Assembly: GCA_964627995.1 (NCBI GenBank) | Contig: CAZVLN010000007.1 | Location: forward strand, 17,326 to 81,325 | Length of the DNA stretch: 64,000 nt | Source of the DNA: JAWLFI01 sp964627995 | GTDB taxonomy: Bacteria > Bacteroidota > Bacteroidia > Chitinophagales > Saprospiraceae | Direction: 5' to 3' | Shown here: positions 53,819-63,139 of the stretch, in pieces | How positions within the stretch are numbered: position 1 is the first letter of the stretch | How the letters are laid out: each line of letters begins with the position of its first letter | Position numbers and translations under genes: made by a program | The notes under the pieces: generated by a model | Told to the model about the DNA's origin: nothing | Database searches by the model: none | The model's input: the letters and a program-made list of their open reading frames with translations, nothing else

Positions 53819-54421
53819 ATGAATATTTCTTCTATTGAGTTTCTAGGTAGTTTTACCGAAATTCAGCAATGTCCCAAGCCCAACAAACCGGAATATGCAT
53901 TTATTGGTCGATCAAATGTGGGTAAATCTTCTTTTATTAATGCATTGACAGGTAGAAAATCGCTTGCGAGGGTCAGTAAAAGCCCGGGTAAAACCCAAAC
54001 TATTAATGTTTTCGAAGTGGATTCGAAGTGGAGGTTAGTTGATTTACCTGGTTATGGATATGCCAAAGTCTCTCAAAAACAACGAGAAAAGTGGGATACA
54101 ATGATCATAAACTACCTTAGTTTTCGAACGAATTTAGTTACAGCTTTCATACTAGTCGATGCCAGAATTCCTCCGCAAAAGGTAGATTTGAATTTTATTG
54201 ACCGCCTGGGTAAAAAAAATATTCCTTTTACTATACTGTTTACAAAATGGGATAAGGTAAAAAAACAAAATCAGCACCAAACTCTTTTGGCATATGAGAC
54301 TGAATTGCAGAAAAATTGGGCTAGTCTACCGCAAATTTTTACAACTTCATCATTAAATGGGGATGGGGTTGAAGAAGTACTTGATTATATAACTCAACTA
54401 AATGAAAGCTTGATTGAATAG
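53819..54421 (+). CDS. engB: Ribosome biogenesis GTPase EngB/YsxC
   Basis: 200 aa, a Ras-like GTPase needed for 50S subunit assembly. G1 is GRSNVGKSS at 30-38, G3 is DLPGYG (75-80) and G4 is TKWD (142-145). Its stop is followed immediately by the ATG of the acyltransferase gene, so the two are co-transcribed. Confidence 0.96.
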   Translation: MNISSIEFLGSFTEIQQCPKPNKPEYAFIGRSNVGKSSFINALTGRKSLARVSKSPGKTQTINVFEVDSKWRLVDLPGYGYAKVSQKQREKWDTMIINYLSFRTNLVTAFILVDARIPPQKVDLNFIDRLGKKNIPFTILFTKWDKVKKQNQHQTLLAYETELQKNWASLPQIFTTSSLNGDGVEEVLDYITQLNESLIE

Positions 54422-56125
54422 ATGAACGAGAAGAGTCCATATATTAAAAAGCTGCCTAAACAGGATCATATTATTCCTGAAATTTCTGATTGGCCACTTC
54501 ATAAGCTATATCAGAATAGGGAGTCCTTTGTGAACGATATCAATAGGCAAAGCATTCAAAAATTTGATCAGCTTTCATCTGAGGATATGAAAAAGTCGAT
54601 TGAGCGAACCATATACCAGGAACGTCAACGCATGAATCGGAAGCCCTGGAAAGTTGATCCACCAAACGAAAAGGCTTTCTGGAAGCGTATCACCCAAGAA
54701 TTGGAGGCTTCATCAAAACTTGAGGAAGTTGAGCACCAAAAAGAAGTTTATAAAGAGTTACTATCTCGTATCATTAATAGATATTCAGAGGAAATAGCAG
54801 GTGATTTTAACGAGAAAACATTTCTATTTGCTCGTAAGTTTCTAACTTTTTTCTTTGGACGATTATTAAATACTGCGGCCTCAAAGGGTATTCCGAGAAT
54901 TTTTGGAACTAAACATCGGTTGCAAAAAAGCTTGCCTATATCGGGAGAAATTGAGCACACGCGAAAATTATTTGGTAAAGGTGTAGTTGTTTTGGTTCCG
55001 ACTCACTCGAGTAATCTCGATAGTATACTCATTGGATATGTTCTTGATTTTATGGTGGGATTACCGGCCTTTCATTATGGGGCAGGATTGAATTTATACA
55101 ATGCTGAAGTAGCGGCATATTTCATGAATAGATTAGGAGCATACCGGTTAGATCGCCGCAAAAAAAATAGCATTTATATGCACACGCTTAAAACTATGTC
55201 CAGTTTAAGTATTCAAAAAGGAGTCAATACAATTTTTTTCCCTGGAGGAACTCGATCCAGATCAGGACACATAGAACAACAATTGAAATTAGGCTTGCTA
55301 AGCACATGTGTAGACGCCCAGCGCAAATTATTAGAGGCGGGATCCAACAAAAAAGTTTTCGTCGTACCAGTTGTTCTAAATTATCATTTTGTGCTCGAAG
55401 CTAAATATCTCATTGACGAGCACCTTAGACGCAAAGGAAAAGAAAAGTATATAAGAAGCTCCGATAATTCAAACAGTTGGACGAATAAGTTATCATTCAT
55501 TTATAAACTATTTGCCACTGATTCCGAGGTGTTGACGAGTTTTGGTCCACCAACAGATGTGTTTGGGAACGAAGTGAACACAGATGGCGAATCAGTGGAT
55601 AGCAACGGGAATGTTCTTGATTTAGAAGAATATTTTATGCGAGATAACGAAATTATTAAAGACGAGCAGCGAGAATCAGTGTATACGAAGTTCTTAGGCG
55701 AAAAAATAGCGAAAAGTTTTAAACAATCTAAAGTAGTTTTGAGCAGTGAGCTTGTAGCCTTTGTAGGATTTCGTCTATTGCAGCAAACATTCCCAAATAC
55801 TGAATTGTTTGCCATATTTCGGTCATCTACTGACGATTTTAAAATTTCATGGGACCGATTTATGCATGCCTTTCAAGAAGTATATAATCAAATTATACGA
55901 TTAGCCCAAGAGGGTGAAATTCAAGTTCAAAAAGAATTCGATAATGAACTTGAGGCCATTGCAAAAGAAGGATTTCAAAAATTGGATAGCTATCATGCCG
56001 ATAAACCACTTTTCATTAAAAAGGGATTTATTTACAGTTCCGACTTTAAACTGCTTTATTACTATCATAATAGGCTAGATATTTACGACCTCAAATTGAG
56101 CCAGGATTCTAACTCAGAAGTTTAG
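54422..56125 (+). CDS. Glycerol-phosphate acyltransferase family protein (PlsB-like)
   Basis: 567 aa. The acyltransferase catalytic motif H-x4-D is H195-SSNL-D200, followed by FPGGTRSRSG (273-282) and VPVVLNYHFVLEA, the motifs of the PlsB/PlsC superfamily. There is a ~185-residue helical N-terminal extension and a ~230-residue C-terminal part; the whole is longer than PlsC (about 250) and shorter than PlsB (about 800). It probably acylates a glycerolipid precursor at the membrane; the acyl donor and acceptor are unknown. It abuts engB with no gap. Confidence 0.87.
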   Translation: MNEKSPYIKKLPKQDHIIPEISDWPLHKLYQNRESFVNDINRQSIQKFDQLSSEDMKKSIERTIYQERQRMNRKPWKVDPPNEKAFWKRITQELEASSKLEEVEHQKEVYKELLSRIINRYSEEIAGDFNEKTFLFARKFLTFFFGRLLNTAASKGIPRIFGTKHRLQKSLPISGEIEHTRKLFGKGVVVLVPTHSSNLDSILIGYVLDFMVGLPAFHYGAGLNLYNAEVAAYFMNRLGAYRLDRRKKNSIYMHTLKTMSSLSIQKGVNTIFFPGGTRSRSGHIEQQLKLGLLSTCVDAQRKLLEAGSNKKVFVVPVVLNYHFVLEAKYLIDEHLRRKGKEKYIRSSDNSNSWTNKLSFIYKLFATDSEVLTSFGPPTDVFGNEVNTDGESVDSNGNVLDLEEYFMRDNEIIKDEQRESVYTKFLGEKIAKSFKQSKVVLSSELVAFVGFRLLQQTFPNTELFAIFRSSTDDFKISWDRFMHAFQEVYNQIIRLAQEGEIQVQKEFDNELEAIAKEGFQKLDSYHADKPLFIKKGFIYSSDFKLLYYYHNRLDIYDLKLSQDSNSEV

Positions 56126-56144
56126 ATCTAAATGGATTTGAGTT

Positions 56145-56690
56145 ATGAAACGTATCATATATGATTTAGAAGCAACTTGCTGGGAAGGACAGCCACATGC
56201 AGATCAGCAAGAAGTTATCGAATGGGGAGCTATCTGTGTAGACGAATACGGTGACGTAATAGATCATTTCGAATCTTTTGTTAGACCCAGACTTGCACCA
56301 CACATATCAACCTATTGTCAACGACTTACGGGTATAAACCCAAAAGACATCTTGCAGGCAGATAATTTCATTGATATAGCCGAAGATTTTCGAGATTGGC
56401 TGCCCATAGGAGAGGAGCTAATTTTTATCGCATGGGGAAAACGCGATATTTTTTTTCTTGAAAATGATGCGAAATTATGGAGTTATGATATATCATGGAT
56501 GAAGCCACAGTTTAATTTGAAAGCGGCTTATCAACAATTGAAAAAGTTATCTCGCCAGGTAGGATTAGCGAAAGCCCTTAAAGCCAACCGTATTGATCCG
56601 GAGGGTGAAAATCATAGGGCATATTGGGATGCTTTTAATACCGGTCAACTTTATATAAAGTACATGGGAGAGTGGCCACGAGTTCCCTGA
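56145..56690 (+). CDS. DEDDh 3'-5' exonuclease (KapD/ERI-like)
   Basis: 181 aa. The exonuclease motifs are visible: D7 and E9 in IYDLEATCW, an aspartate in WGKRDIFFLEND, and the H-x4-D pair in NHRAYWDAFNTGQL. The compact size and opening recall KapD and the ERI-1/3'hExo group that trims RNA ends. Substrate unknown here. It lies 19 nt after the acyltransferase gene and 87 bp before the first DUF4412 gene. Confidence 0.88.
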   Translation: MKRIIYDLEATCWEGQPHADQQEVIEWGAICVDEYGDVIDHFESFVRPRLAPHISTYCQRLTGINPKDILQADNFIDIAEDFRDWLPIGEELIFIAWGKRDIFFLENDAKLWSYDISWMKPQFNLKAAYQQLKKLSRQVGLAKALKANRIDPEGENHRAYWDAFNTGQLYIKYMGEWPRVP

Positions 56691-56777
56691 TCGAATATCA
56701 GCTGCCTTTGGTAGAATAACCCTGATATATATAGATTTCTTTTGTAATTTAGAGTCTTAATTGAAAAAAAGTATACA

Positions 56778-57464
56778 ATGAAAAAATTGAATGTATTTGG
56801 CATTTTGATCTTTTGTCTAATGACAACAACTATTTGGGGTCAAAAAGCCTTCTCAGAAGGATCTGTAAAATTTGAAATTACGGAGGTTACAAGCGATAAT
56901 CCACAGCTTGCTGGACAGCTTGAAATGATGAAAGGTTCAACCATGACTATTTTTGTTAAGGAAGATCAGCAGCTGACGAGTATGAATATGATGAACGGTA
57001 TGATGCAGCAAAAGATGATCATGGATAAAGAAAATAACAAAATGCTCATGTTGATGGACATGATGGGACGGAAGATAAAAGTGGATATGCCAATGGATGA
57101 CGCGGATATGGACGATGTGGATGTTAATATCGAGTATTTTGAAGATGATCGCAAAGAAATTGCAGGCTATGACACTTACAAAGCCGTAATGATTACGAAA
57201 GCGGAAGGTCAAGAGGTTGAACTTGAAACATATATTACTGATGAGTTTAAATTCGATGGTAAAATGATCCAGAATGCGCCGGGTTCTAAACAACTTCGTG
57301 GTATGCCTTTAGAATATACGATTAAGCAACCGCAGTTATCCATGACCTTTACGGCTCAAGAAATATTGACATCAGTTGATGATTCTGTATTTGACATTGA
57401 CACAGAAGGGTATGAGGAAATGGATCCTGAGGAATTACAAAATATGGGTGGTATGGGATTCTAA
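56778..57464 (+). CDS. DUF4412 exported protein, methionine-rich
   Basis: 228 aa with an export signal (MKKLNVFGILIFCLMTTTIWGQ). The domain alternates beta-strands typical of DUF4412: EGSVKFEITEV, TMTIFVKEDQQL, IAGYDTYKAVMIT, VELETYITDEF. A striking stretch at about 68-115 is packed with methionine (MNMMNGMMQQKM, KMLMLMDMMGRK), followed by an acidic DDADMDDVDV segment; methionine-rich clusters can bind copper or resist oxidation, but that is inference. Function of the family is unknown. A paralogue follows after a terminator. Confidence 0.8.
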   Translation: MKKLNVFGILIFCLMTTTIWGQKAFSEGSVKFEITEVTSDNPQLAGQLEMMKGSTMTIFVKEDQQLTSMNMMNGMMQQKMIMDKENNKMLMLMDMMGRKIKVDMPMDDADMDDVDVNIEYFEDDRKEIAGYDTYKAVMITKAEGQEVELETYITDEFKFDGKMIQNAPGSKQLRGMPLEYTIKQPQLSMTFTAQEILTSVDDSVFDIDTEGYEEMDPEELQNMGGMGF

Positions 57465-57490
57465 GCTCATTAACCAACTTAACATCTTTA

Positions 57491-57528
57491 AAAGGCGAAA
57501 CCGGATTAATCTGGATTCGCCTTTTTTT
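57491..57528 (+). terminator. Intrinsic terminator after the first DUF4412 gene
   Basis: AAGGCGAA at 57492-57499 pairs with TTCGCCTT, with a CC/GG extension and a short loop, and the right arm runs into T7 at 57522-57528. Its position, 27 bp past the stop, fits termination before the second paralogue. Confidence 0.8.
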
Positions 57529-57677
57529 ATAGTATATTTCCCATTTATTCTAATATCAAAGTATATATATATGTCATTTAGCCAAATAAAATAAATGTTT
57601 TTACTCGTAAACACCTTAACACATTTACTTTTTTCTTTTTCTTTCTATTCTTTATAGCCTGCACAGATAGTAATGAA

Positions 57678-58346
57678 TTGAATGAGGGAATGATACGCTA
57701 TGATTTGTCCCTGGGGAATACGGAGAAAGATAGCTTATCCGATAAAAAAGGATCCATTGATATGTTGACTGATTTTGAAATGAGTATCTACTTCAAAAAC
57801 GGAAAGACTTTAGTTGAATCCAGTATGATGGGAGGGGGATTAAAATATAAAGTAATAAATGGTTCAGCGGGGCAAGACACCATGATATATGTTGAGATGA
57901 TGGGAGAGAAATACAAAGTCAAAAATGTCAATTTCAATTCTAGCCCAAAGAATTTAGTAATTACAGATGTAGAAATATTCGAGAATGATCGAAAGGTAAT
58001 TGCTGGATACGATGTCTATAAAGTTGTTGCCACCATGGATTTAGATGGCAAAGCAATCAATTCAGTGGCATACATTACAGAAGATTTCTATTTCGATGGA
58101 AAAATTAATGAAGAATTGATGCAGGCTGAACAATTCCTTTTTCATACTGAAGACTTGTTGGGGATAAAGGGCACAACGCTTGAACAAATTGTTACATCGA
58201 AGAGCATCATGGGATCAATACCTATGAGGATGGTAGCTACTGAAATAACAAATAGTATAGACAAAAATGTATTCGAAATTAATGGTGATGAATATAATCC
58301 AATGCCGCTAAAGGATTTCGGCAAAGCTAATTTGCCAGGATTTTAG
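57678..58346 (+). CDS. DUF4412 paralogue; lipoprotein whose signal peptide is out of frame with its ATG
   Basis: 222 aa as read from TTG 57678, the first usable start in the frame, but this start lies after the apparent lipobox. The same frame upstream (57603-57677) encodes TRKHLNTF, a phenylalanine-rich core and the lipobox FIAC-TDSNE, exactly a lipoprotein signal, yet no ATG, GTG or TTG lies in it. An ATG at 57595 sits one base out of frame; one more T in the T5 run 57598-57602 would join it. The mature domain resembles the first DUF4412 protein (VEIFENDRKVIAGYDVYKVVATMDL). See the finding on the T run. Confidence 0.7.
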   Translation: MNEGMIRYDLSLGNTEKDSLSDKKGSIDMLTDFEMSIYFKNGKTLVESSMMGGGLKYKVINGSAGQDTMIYVEMMGEKYKVKNVNFNSSPKNLVITDVEIFENDRKVIAGYDVYKVVATMDLDGKAINSVAYITEDFYFDGKINEELMQAEQFLFHTEDLLGIKGTTLEQIVTSKSIMGSIPMRMVATEITNSIDKNVFEINGDEYNPMPLKDFGKANLPGF

Positions 58347-58582
58347 GATATTCAATACGCGTTGTCTACAGAATTTCTCACCTAATTAAAGCTCGTATTT
58401 GTAAATAGGGGCTGATGTGCAATTATTGGATATAATATCAAAGACATAGGATAAGATTGGTAAACTTAGAGGAATTGGGGCGAGCTTAACCATAATTTAA
58501 CATAATATAAATTATAGGCAAAAAGAGGCTATCTTACTTAGTTATAAGGTTTGCTGTATACAACCTATAATTTCAATTATCA

Positions 58583-59065
58583 CTACTTATCCAATATGGC
58601 CTTTAGATTTGCTGGCGAGTATCGAATAGATTTTAAGACTTTGTGATCTCCCTTTCGGTATACTACAAACTTGCCGTTGACCTTTTCTATATAGGATTTT
58701 GTCTCATTCTTTCGATGGTAAGATTCTTGCGTTGCTACCGCTTCACTTTCCGTGCTGCATGCCTTGCTTAAATTTGATCGCTGCACTTCGTCAAATAGTT
58801 CTTTGAAAGACTCAGCCAAACCAAATTCTAAAATGGCTCCGGACAATACGTATTGTAAATCAGCCAGCGCGTCTCCAATTTCAATCAAATCATTGTCAGC
58901 AATGGCATCTTTTAATTCATTGAGTTCTTCTTGAAGTAAATTTACACGCAGCGCGCATCTATCTTTAGCTGGTATGGTGGGTTTCTTCTCAATGGGTAAA
59001 TTGAAAGTCTCATGAAACTCTGCCACATCATTTAGCCCTCTGGGTTCTGGAAATTCATTTTTCAT
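58583..59065 (-). CDS. MazG-like/PRA-PH-fold nucleotide pyrophosphohydrolase
   Basis: 160 aa from the ATG complementary to 59063-59065; the frame's earlier ATG at 59101 falls inside the preceding terminator and is rejected. The all-alpha NTP-PPase motifs are the EExxE pair LLQEELNELKDA and ExxD in EIGDALADLQYVLSG. The phosphohydrolase N-terminal part is followed by a ~60-residue tail (SYHRKNETKSYIEKVNGKFVVYRK). It probably clears non-canonical or excess nucleotides; the substrate is not apparent. Monocistronic. Confidence 0.85.
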   Translation of the reverse strand: MKNEFPEPRGLNDVAEFHETFNLPIEKKPTIPAKDRCALRVNLLQEELNELKDAIADNDLIEIGDALADLQYVLSGAILEFGLAESFKELFDEVQRSNLSKACSTESEAVATQESYHRKNETKSYIEKVNGKFVVYRKGDHKVLKSIRYSPANLKAILDK

Positions 59066-59082
59066 ATACTTAATTTTTAACC

Positions 59083-59112
59083 AAAAAAAAAGGCCGTACA
59101 CAGACGACCTTT
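59083..59112 (-). terminator. Intrinsic terminator of the TPR gene
   Basis: On the minus strand, AAAGGTCGT pairs over nine positions (one G-T) with ACGGCCTTT around a six-base loop, followed by a T9 run. It lies 25 bp beyond the TPR-protein stop and just ahead of the MazG-like gene start. Confidence 0.85.
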
Positions 59113-59136
59113 CTTATTTTTAAAATGGATATATCA

Positions 59137-60462
59137 CTACTCGTTGAAATAAGAGGATGTGAATTCCTCACCGGACTGAATCTTCTCTACTCGAACTTTT
59201 AACTCTTGAACTTTTTCATATTCATTTGTTCGAGCAAATATCTCACGAAGCGCAATCAAGGAATTTATATCATTCGGATTGAGACTTTCTGCCTTTTTAA
59301 AGTAAGGTAAAGCCTTTTCAAATAGCTTTTCCGACTCAATTTTTAGACTATCATACATAATTTGATCAGGTTTTTCAATACCCAATTCACTCATTTGCTG
59401 TGTTATAACAGCAGCCTCGTTAAAGTAAATAGACCCTACGCTATAATAGGGCTCAAAGTCGTCCGGATCTAGCGCAATTGCTTTATCGTAGTACTCGATG
59501 GCCATATTCCGATAACGTGTCGCTTCCTTTTCATCATAACCTTCTTCATCGATCATCCGATTATATATTTTCATATATACATTGGCCAAAGCACTATGTA
59601 CGGAAGCATTTTCAGGCTCAGCATTTACAGCCTGCATGAGACTTTCTTCCAAGAGCTCTAATTCATCATTTTGAATATAGTAGTTGATTCGGGCAAAAAG
59701 TATTGTATTATCATCTGGAAAGAGTGCTTTACCCTTATCCAATACTTCAAGTGCCATTTCCGTATTGTCTTCATTCATCAATAACTCAAAAAGACTGGAA
59801 TAAACCGCTGCCTCCTGATATTCTTCATTATAAAGTTCGGTTAACAATTCCTTTGCCTTGGGCGTATCGCCTGCCTGTGTAGCACAAATAGCTACAACAA
59901 AGCGCTGTTGATTGTAATCCGCCTCATTTTGATAAATTGGGTTTTCACCTTCAGCAACGAAAGTTTCATGAATATTCAATAAAGCACCTAATGGCTCATA
60001 AGCCTTAGCATAATCTTGCTGTTGCAAGTAGCTATTTCCCAGCGTACTAAAAATCGGCGTTAGGTTTCCTAAGCCCTCTAAGGCTTCTCGCTCATAGCGG
60101 CTTTTTTCAGCTACATTTAATGCCTCATAAAAAGATTCGTAAGAGATATAAGGTGCATCTGGATAAGACGGCGCTGCTTCAGGATTGGCAATCTGCATTT
60201 TTATGTCCTCATTAGCCAAACTTGAGTAAACCTGACCTTTGACGACCCAGGCACGCCCCTCATTTGCTACTTCTTCATCTTCTAAAGCAGATTGAATTAG
60301 ATCACGAGCCTTAATGAGTTCCTCTTTATTATTTCGCTGATCTAAATTATATTTAGAATAAGCCCGGTCAGCCTTTTTCATCATTTTGCTCGGACTGTCT
60401 TGTGCATTTGTGTATCCGATAGCCAAAAAGAGGCTTACTAGTAATATTGACCATTTTTTCAT
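59137..60462 (-). CDS. Exported TPR-repeat protein
   Basis: 441 aa with a signal peptide to about residue 21 (SLFLAIGYTNAQ). Tetratricopeptide repeats cover most of the chain, clearest in LGNSYLQQQDYAKAYEPLGALL, AIEYYDKAIALDPDDFEPYYSVGSIYF and ALPYFKKAESLNPNDINSLIALREIF. Such proteins scaffold envelope complexes; a TPR protein next to gyrA recurs in Bacteroidota, but no partner is known to me. It follows gyrA by 115 bp and has its own terminator. Confidence 0.87.
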   Translation of the reverse strand: MKKWSILLVSLFLAIGYTNAQDSPSKMMKKADRAYSKYNLDQRNNKEELIKARDLIQSALEDEEVANEGRAWVVKGQVYSSLANEDIKMQIANPEAAPSYPDAPYISYESFYEALNVAEKSRYEREALEGLGNLTPIFSTLGNSYLQQQDYAKAYEPLGALLNIHETFVAEGENPIYQNEADYNQQRFVVAICATQAGDTPKAKELLTELYNEEYQEAAVYSSLFELLMNEDNTEMALEVLDKGKALFPDDNTILFARINYYIQNDELELLEESLMQAVNAEPENASVHSALANVYMKIYNRMIDEEGYDEKEATRYRNMAIEYYDKAIALDPDDFEPYYSVGSIYFNEAAVITQQMSELGIEKPDQIMYDSLKIESEKLFEKALPYFKKAESLNPNDINSLIALREIFARTNEYEKVQELKVRVEKIQSGEEFTSSYFNE

Positions 60463-60577
60463 ATCAAAATATTGAATTAGTTTGTGTTAAAACGAATTTA
60501 CGAAGAAATTTAGCGTATTCAAAAAGGACTATTCCATTTAGCTAGCATGAACTTATCGTGTTACTCAACACTCTACA

Positions 60578-63043
60578 CTATTCTTCTTCATCGTTATCGC
60601 CTCCTTTAATAATAGCTACGTCGGCAATTTCTGCATCATCACTTAGATTAATTACCCGAACACCCTGAGTCGCTCGACCCATTACGCGAATAGAATCAAT
60701 CGCTAATCGGATAACCACTCCATCTCGTGTGGTAATCATTAAATCGTAATCATCTCGAACACCCTTAATCGCTATTAATTTCCCAGTTTTATCTGAAATA
60801 TTAAGGGTTTTAACGCCTTTCGCTCCACGTTTTGTTTGTCTATAATCTTCAACCAACGAACGCTTTCCATTCCCTTTTTCGGATATAACAAGGATGTCGT
60901 GATCGTTATCTTCCCGATCAACAATGACCATTCCCACAACTGCATCATTTTTATCATCCAAACGCATGCCTCTTACTCCTGTTGCTGTCCGCCCCATAGG
61001 ACGTACATCTTCTTCCAAAAATCGAATCGCTCGACCATTTTTATTAGCTAGTAGGACTTCGTTATTTCCATCAGTCAGGCGCGCATCGATAAGCCAATCA
61101 CCTTCAGCCAGATTCAGCGCATTAATACCGTTTGTGCGCGGACGTGAGTACTGCTCAACAAGAGTTTTCTTGACTGTACCGTTTCTAGTGGCAAATAAAA
61201 TATAGTGAGAATTTAAAAACTCTTCGTCTTCTAAATCTTCTATCACTATCCAGGTTTTGACCTGATCCTCTTTAGGCAATTGAAGAATATTTTGAATAAC
61301 TCGACCGGCACTGGTCTTCCCAGCCTCGGGAATTTCAAAGACACGCAACCAATAGCACTGCCCTAGTTCCGTAAAGAGAAGTAAATAATTATGCGTGCTT
61401 GCCACAAACATATGTTCTACAAAATCAGTATCTCGGGTTTTACTTCCACGAGCCCCTCTCCCACCTCGATTTTGAGTGCGGAATTCAGAAACCTTCGTTC
61501 GCTTGATATAACCTCGATTACTTATCGTTACCACAACAGATTCATCAGCGATAAGATCTTCAATGCTAATTTCACCGTCGTCATAAGTGATATCTGTGCG
61601 ACGCTCATCGCCGTACATTTCTTTCACCTCAAGCATCTCTTCTTTTGCAATCTCTTTTTGCCGATCCTCCGAAGCCAGTATTTCTTTATACTCGGCTATG
61701 CGCTTCATCAATTCGGTATATTCTTCTTTTATTTTATCGCGCTCTAAGCCGGTCAACTTCTGCAACCGCATGTCTAGAATGGCCTGAGCCTGAATTTCTG
61801 ACAGCTCGAAGGTATTCATTAAGCCCTCTTTGGCTTCCGGAACAGTTGATGAAGCCCGTATAAGCTTAATAACTTCATCGAGATGGTCTAGAGCAATCAA
61901 TAAGCCTTCCAATATATGAGCACGCTCCTCCGCTTTTTTCAATTCAAATTTGGTGCGTTTTACAATCACCTCAATGCGGAAGTCGATAAAATGTCGAAGA
62001 AGATCTTTTAAATTTAATTGCATGGGCCGGCCGTTCACCAAAGCAATATTATTCACACCATAGCTCGACTGAAGCGGAGTGTATTTATACAGTTTACTAA
62101 GCACTACAGATGCCATCGCATCGCGCTTTACCTCTACTACAATCCGCAAACCGTTTCTGTCTGACTCATCCCGAACATCAGAAATGCCCAATATTTTTTC
62201 TTCATTGACCAAATTGGCGATCTTAACGATCATATTGGCCTTATTTACCTGATAGGGAATCTCGTTAATTACAATTCGTTCCCGGCCGCTGGCAAGCGTT
62301 TCAATTTCTGATTTGCCACGAAGCACAACTCGCCCACGTCCTGTCTCAAAAGCCTCCTTTACCCCACTCATGCCGTATATGGTACCTCCTGTTGGAAAGT
62401 CAGGAGCCTTGATGTGTTGCATAAGTTCATCAATCGTAATGTCCTCATTATCAATAGTTGCAATCAATCCATCTATAACTTCACTGAGGTTGTGAGGAAG
62501 CATATTCGTCGCCATTCCAACTGCGATTCCCGACGCTCCATTTATAAGTAATGTTGGTATTTTGGAAGGCAATACCGTGGGTTCATTTAACGTATCGTCA
62601 AAATTTAGAGCAAAATCAACGGTTTCTTTTTTTATGTCAGATAGCATCTCACCAGCTATTCGCTGCAATCTAGCCTCCGTATAACGCATGGCAGCTGGAC
62701 TGTCACCATCCATACTTCCATAGTTTCCCTGACCATCCACTAAAGGATAACGCAAAGACCAAGTCTGAGCCATGCGCACCATAGCATCATATACAGCTGA
62801 ATCTCCATGTGGATGATACTTACCTAATACCTCTCCTACTATACGTGCACTTTTCTTATGTGAACTATTATAGGCTAGGCCTAAGCCATCCATTCCATAT
62901 AAAATACGGCGGTGAACCGGTTTCAATCCATCCCGAACATCTGGCAATGCACGAGAGACAATGACCGACATCGAATAATCAATGTAGGCCGACTTCATTT
63001 CATCCTCGATATTAATAGGGACTACCTTATGTGCTTCAGACAT
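60578..63043 (-). CDS. gyrA: DNA gyrase subunit A
   Basis: 821 aa, type II topoisomerase breakage-reunion subunit. The catalytic tyrosine is Y121 in AAMRYTEARL. In the quinolone-resistance region, S82 and D86 (HPHGDSAVYDAMV) match the sensitive E. coli S83/D87. The coiled-coil arm runs about 360-490, and the C-terminal beta-pinwheel carries a GyrA box QNRGGRG with an asparagine at its second position, needed for DNA wrapping; the tail is acidic (DNDEEE). gyrB is not in the window. A TACTTTTG element lies 26 bp upstream. Confidence 0.98.
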   Translation of the reverse strand: MSEAHKVVPINIEDEMKSAYIDYSMSVIVSRALPDVRDGLKPVHRRILYGMDGLGLAYNSSHKKSARIVGEVLGKYHPHGDSAVYDAMVRMAQTWSLRYPLVDGQGNYGSMDGDSPAAMRYTEARLQRIAGEMLSDIKKETVDFALNFDDTLNEPTVLPSKIPTLLINGASGIAVGMATNMLPHNLSEVIDGLIATIDNEDITIDELMQHIKAPDFPTGGTIYGMSGVKEAFETGRGRVVLRGKSEIETLASGRERIVINEIPYQVNKANMIVKIANLVNEEKILGISDVRDESDRNGLRIVVEVKRDAMASVVLSKLYKYTPLQSSYGVNNIALVNGRPMQLNLKDLLRHFIDFRIEVIVKRTKFELKKAEERAHILEGLLIALDHLDEVIKLIRASSTVPEAKEGLMNTFELSEIQAQAILDMRLQKLTGLERDKIKEEYTELMKRIAEYKEILASEDRQKEIAKEEMLEVKEMYGDERRTDITYDDGEISIEDLIADESVVVTISNRGYIKRTKVSEFRTQNRGGRGARGSKTRDTDFVEHMFVASTHNYLLLFTELGQCYWLRVFEIPEAGKTSAGRVIQNILQLPKEDQVKTWIVIEDLEDEEFLNSHYILFATRNGTVKKTLVEQYSRPRTNGINALNLAEGDWLIDARLTDGNNEVLLANKNGRAIRFLEEDVRPMGRTATGVRGMRLDDKNDAVVGMVIVDREDNDHDILVISEKGNGKRSLVEDYRQTKRGAKGVKTLNISDKTGKLIAIKGVRDDYDLMITTRDGVVIRLAIDSIRVMGRATQGVRVINLSDDAEIADVAIIKGGDNDEEE

Positions 63044-63069
63044 ATATTATTTTCCTGTTTTAATCATCA

Positions 63070-63077
63070 CAAAAGTA
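63070..63077 (-). promoter_or_regulatory. -7 promoter element (TACTTTTG) for gyrA
   Basis: An exact TAnnTTTG on the minus strand, 26 nt before the gyrA ATG, identical to the element upstream of the TonB receptor. No convincing -33 TTG at the standard distance. Confidence 0.5.
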
Positions 63078-63139
63078 CACAAATACAATCATTTCTCATA
63101 TGATTGGCAATTAAATCCTCAGGCATTTTATAATATGGT

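Noticed and set aside
57595..57657. 20-codon frame from ATG 57595
   Set aside because: Ends at TAG inside the signal-peptide region; more likely the displaced start of the DUF4412 lipoprotein than a separate gene.
60836..62495. Many frames of 60-118 aa antisense to gyrA
   Set aside because: Shadow frames of a strongly conserved gene with biased codon use; none has an independent start context or protein-like composition.
60578..63043. Quinolone-resistance change in gyrA
   Set aside because: S82 and D86 correspond to the sensitive residues of E. coli GyrA.
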